Shown: positions 63,206 through 64,000 of the stretch, piece by piece
How positions within the stretch are numbered: position 1 is the stretch's first letter
Layout: each line of letters opens with the position of its first letter
Source: Chitinophagales bacterium
GTDB taxonomy: Bacteria; Bacteroidota; Bacteroidia; Chitinophagales; LD1
Direction: 5' to 3'
Length of the DNA: 64,000 nt
Assembly: GCA_016787045.1 (NCBI GenBank)
Contig: JAEUVA010000011.1
Span: 62,001-126,000 of the forward strand
Program-made: the position numbers and the translations under genes
Notes under the pieces: generated by a model
What the model was told of the DNA's origin: nothing
The model's input: only the letters and a program-made list of their open reading frames with translations
The model's database searches: none

Positions 63206-64000
63206 ATGCTAGCCAAAACATTTGCCAGCGCAGTTTACGGTGTAGATGCCGCCACCATTACCATAGAGGTTAATGTAGGTGGCGAAGGCAAGATGAACTA
63301 CATTGTGGTAGGCCTGCCCGATAATGCCGTGCGCGAAGCCATACCGCGTATAGAAACAGCCGTAAAGCAAACTCGCTACCGCATGCCACGGGCAAGGGTA
63401 GTTTTTAATCTCTCCCCGGCAGATATTCGCAAAGAAGGTACGGGCTACGATTTACCCATGGCCATTGGCGTGTTAGCTTCTTCGGGGCAAATTTTGAATA
63501 CCGATAAGCTGAAGGATTACATCATTATGGGCGAGCTATCGTTAGATGGAAGTTTGCTGCCCGTGCGTGGTGCGCTGCCCATTGCCATACAAGCGCGCAA
63601 AGAAAAATTTAAAGGCATTATTCTGCCCACCCAAAATGCCCGCGAGGCCGCCATTGTGAGCGACTTGCAAGTGATTGGTGCCGATAACCTGCGCGAAGTA
63701 GTTGAGTTTATTGATGGCAAAATTTGGATAGAGCCCACCTTTGTAGATACCCGTGAAGAGTTTGCCAACAATCAACAAAAAAACGAATATGATTTTGCCG
63801 ATGTAAAAGGGCAAGAAAACATAAAGCGCTCGCTAGAAATTGCCGCTGCCGGTGGGCACAATGTAATTTTAATTGGCCCGCCCGGAGCCGGTAAAACTAT
63901 GCTGGCCAAACGCATGCCCACCATTTTGCCTCCGCTTAGTTTGCATGAGGCCTTAGAAACTACCAAAATACATTCGGTGGCCGGTAAGCTGAGCAAAAAT
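63206..64000 (+). CDS. comM: YifB/ComM Mg-chelatase-like AAA ATPase, N-terminal part
   Basis: The frame opens at ATG 63206 and runs to the window end, 265 codons, so the 3' end is missing. [38 protein letters not shown] and [10 protein letters not shown] are the N-terminal ChlI-like domain of YifB/ComM. The AAA part starts with Walker A GPPGAGKT near 228-235 after [19 protein letters not shown]. ComM helps branch migration during natural transformation recombination. It stands behind a terminator, as a separate transcript. Confidence 0.93.
   Translation, partial: MLAKTFASAVYGVDAATITIEVNVGGEGKMNYIVVGLPDNAVREAIPRIETAVKQTRYRMPRARVVFNLSPADIRKEGTGYDLPMAIGVLASSGQILNTDKLKDYIIMGELSLDGSLLPVRGALPIAIQARKEKFKGIILPTQNAREAAIVSDLQVIGADNLREVVEFIDGKIWIEPTFVDTREEFANNQQKNEYDFADVKGQENIKRSLEIAAAGGHNVILIGPPGAGKTMLAKRMPTILPPLSLHEALETTKIHSVAGKLSKN

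Noticed and set aside
1..64000. CRISPR arrays, tRNA, rRNA, IS elements
   Set aside because: No repeated direct units, no cloverleaf-like runs and no transposase motifs were seen anywhere in the window.

Overview
The window looks like a chromosome segment from a member of the Bacteroidota. The support is a T9SS-type C-terminal sorting domain (62511-63128), several short lipoprotein signal peptides, a DUF1501/DUF1800 pair, few visible Shine-Dalgarno sites, and AT-rich sequence with promoter-like TAnnTTTG/TAnnTTCG boxes just upstream of starts. No rRNA, tRNA, CRISPR array or insertion sequence was seen. Nearly all of 1-59.8 kb is one large accessory locus for what looks like surface glycan or glycolipid synthesis. 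About 59.8-64 kb looks like ordinary chromosome: an HATPase, a PhoD-like phosphatase, a PPK2 kinase, a T9SS cargo protein and ComM/YifB.

Layout. 1-6.9 kb holds four cobalamin-domain radical SAM genes and a multi-membrane-span protein. 6.9-11.4 kb holds an SGNH hydrolase, an arylsulfotransferase-like lipoprotein, a GT2 glycosyltransferase, a sugar-isomerase-like cupin and a sulfotransferase. 11.5-14.8 kb holds a frameshifted lipoprotein, a decayed N-twitch radical SAM gene and a PhyH oxygenase. 15.2-20.2 kb holds a flippase-like LPG-synthase-type membrane protein, a GT-C-like protein, a WD40 lipoprotein, a formylglycine-generating-enzyme-like lipoprotein and an FKBP lipoprotein. 20.2-29.3 kb is a compact minus-strand eight-gene operon: Wzt-like ABC ATPase, UbiA, four-gene oxygenase/LMF1-like block, DUF1800, DUF1501. 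29.35-43.26 kb is a compact plus-strand nine-gene operon: nitrilase, PP-loop sugar amidotransferase, NodU-type carbamoyltransferase, TMTC-like protein, methyltransferase, a second UbiA, asparagine synthase, a double glycosyltransferase, and an N-twitch radical SAM protein. 43.2-59.8 kb interleaves N-twitch radical SAM proteins, GT-C-like membrane proteins and SGNH hydrolases.

The striking property is family expansion: eleven radical SAM genes (five cobalamin-domain, six N-twitch, one of them decayed), five SGNH hydrolases, four Fe(II)/2-oxoglutarate-type oxygenases, five polytopic GT-C-like proteins and two UbiA-type prenyltransferases within 60 kb. My reading is that the locus builds a lipid-linked saccharide at the membrane and decorates it heavily (amidation, carbamoylation, methylation, possible sulfation and acylation, and radical or oxygenase chemistry). 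It may be exported by the Wzt-like ATPase, whose permease is not in the window. The product cannot be told from sequence alone. Two genes around 11.5-13.9 kb carry frameshift or stop lesions, so part of the locus may be decaying or the assembly may contain small errors there.
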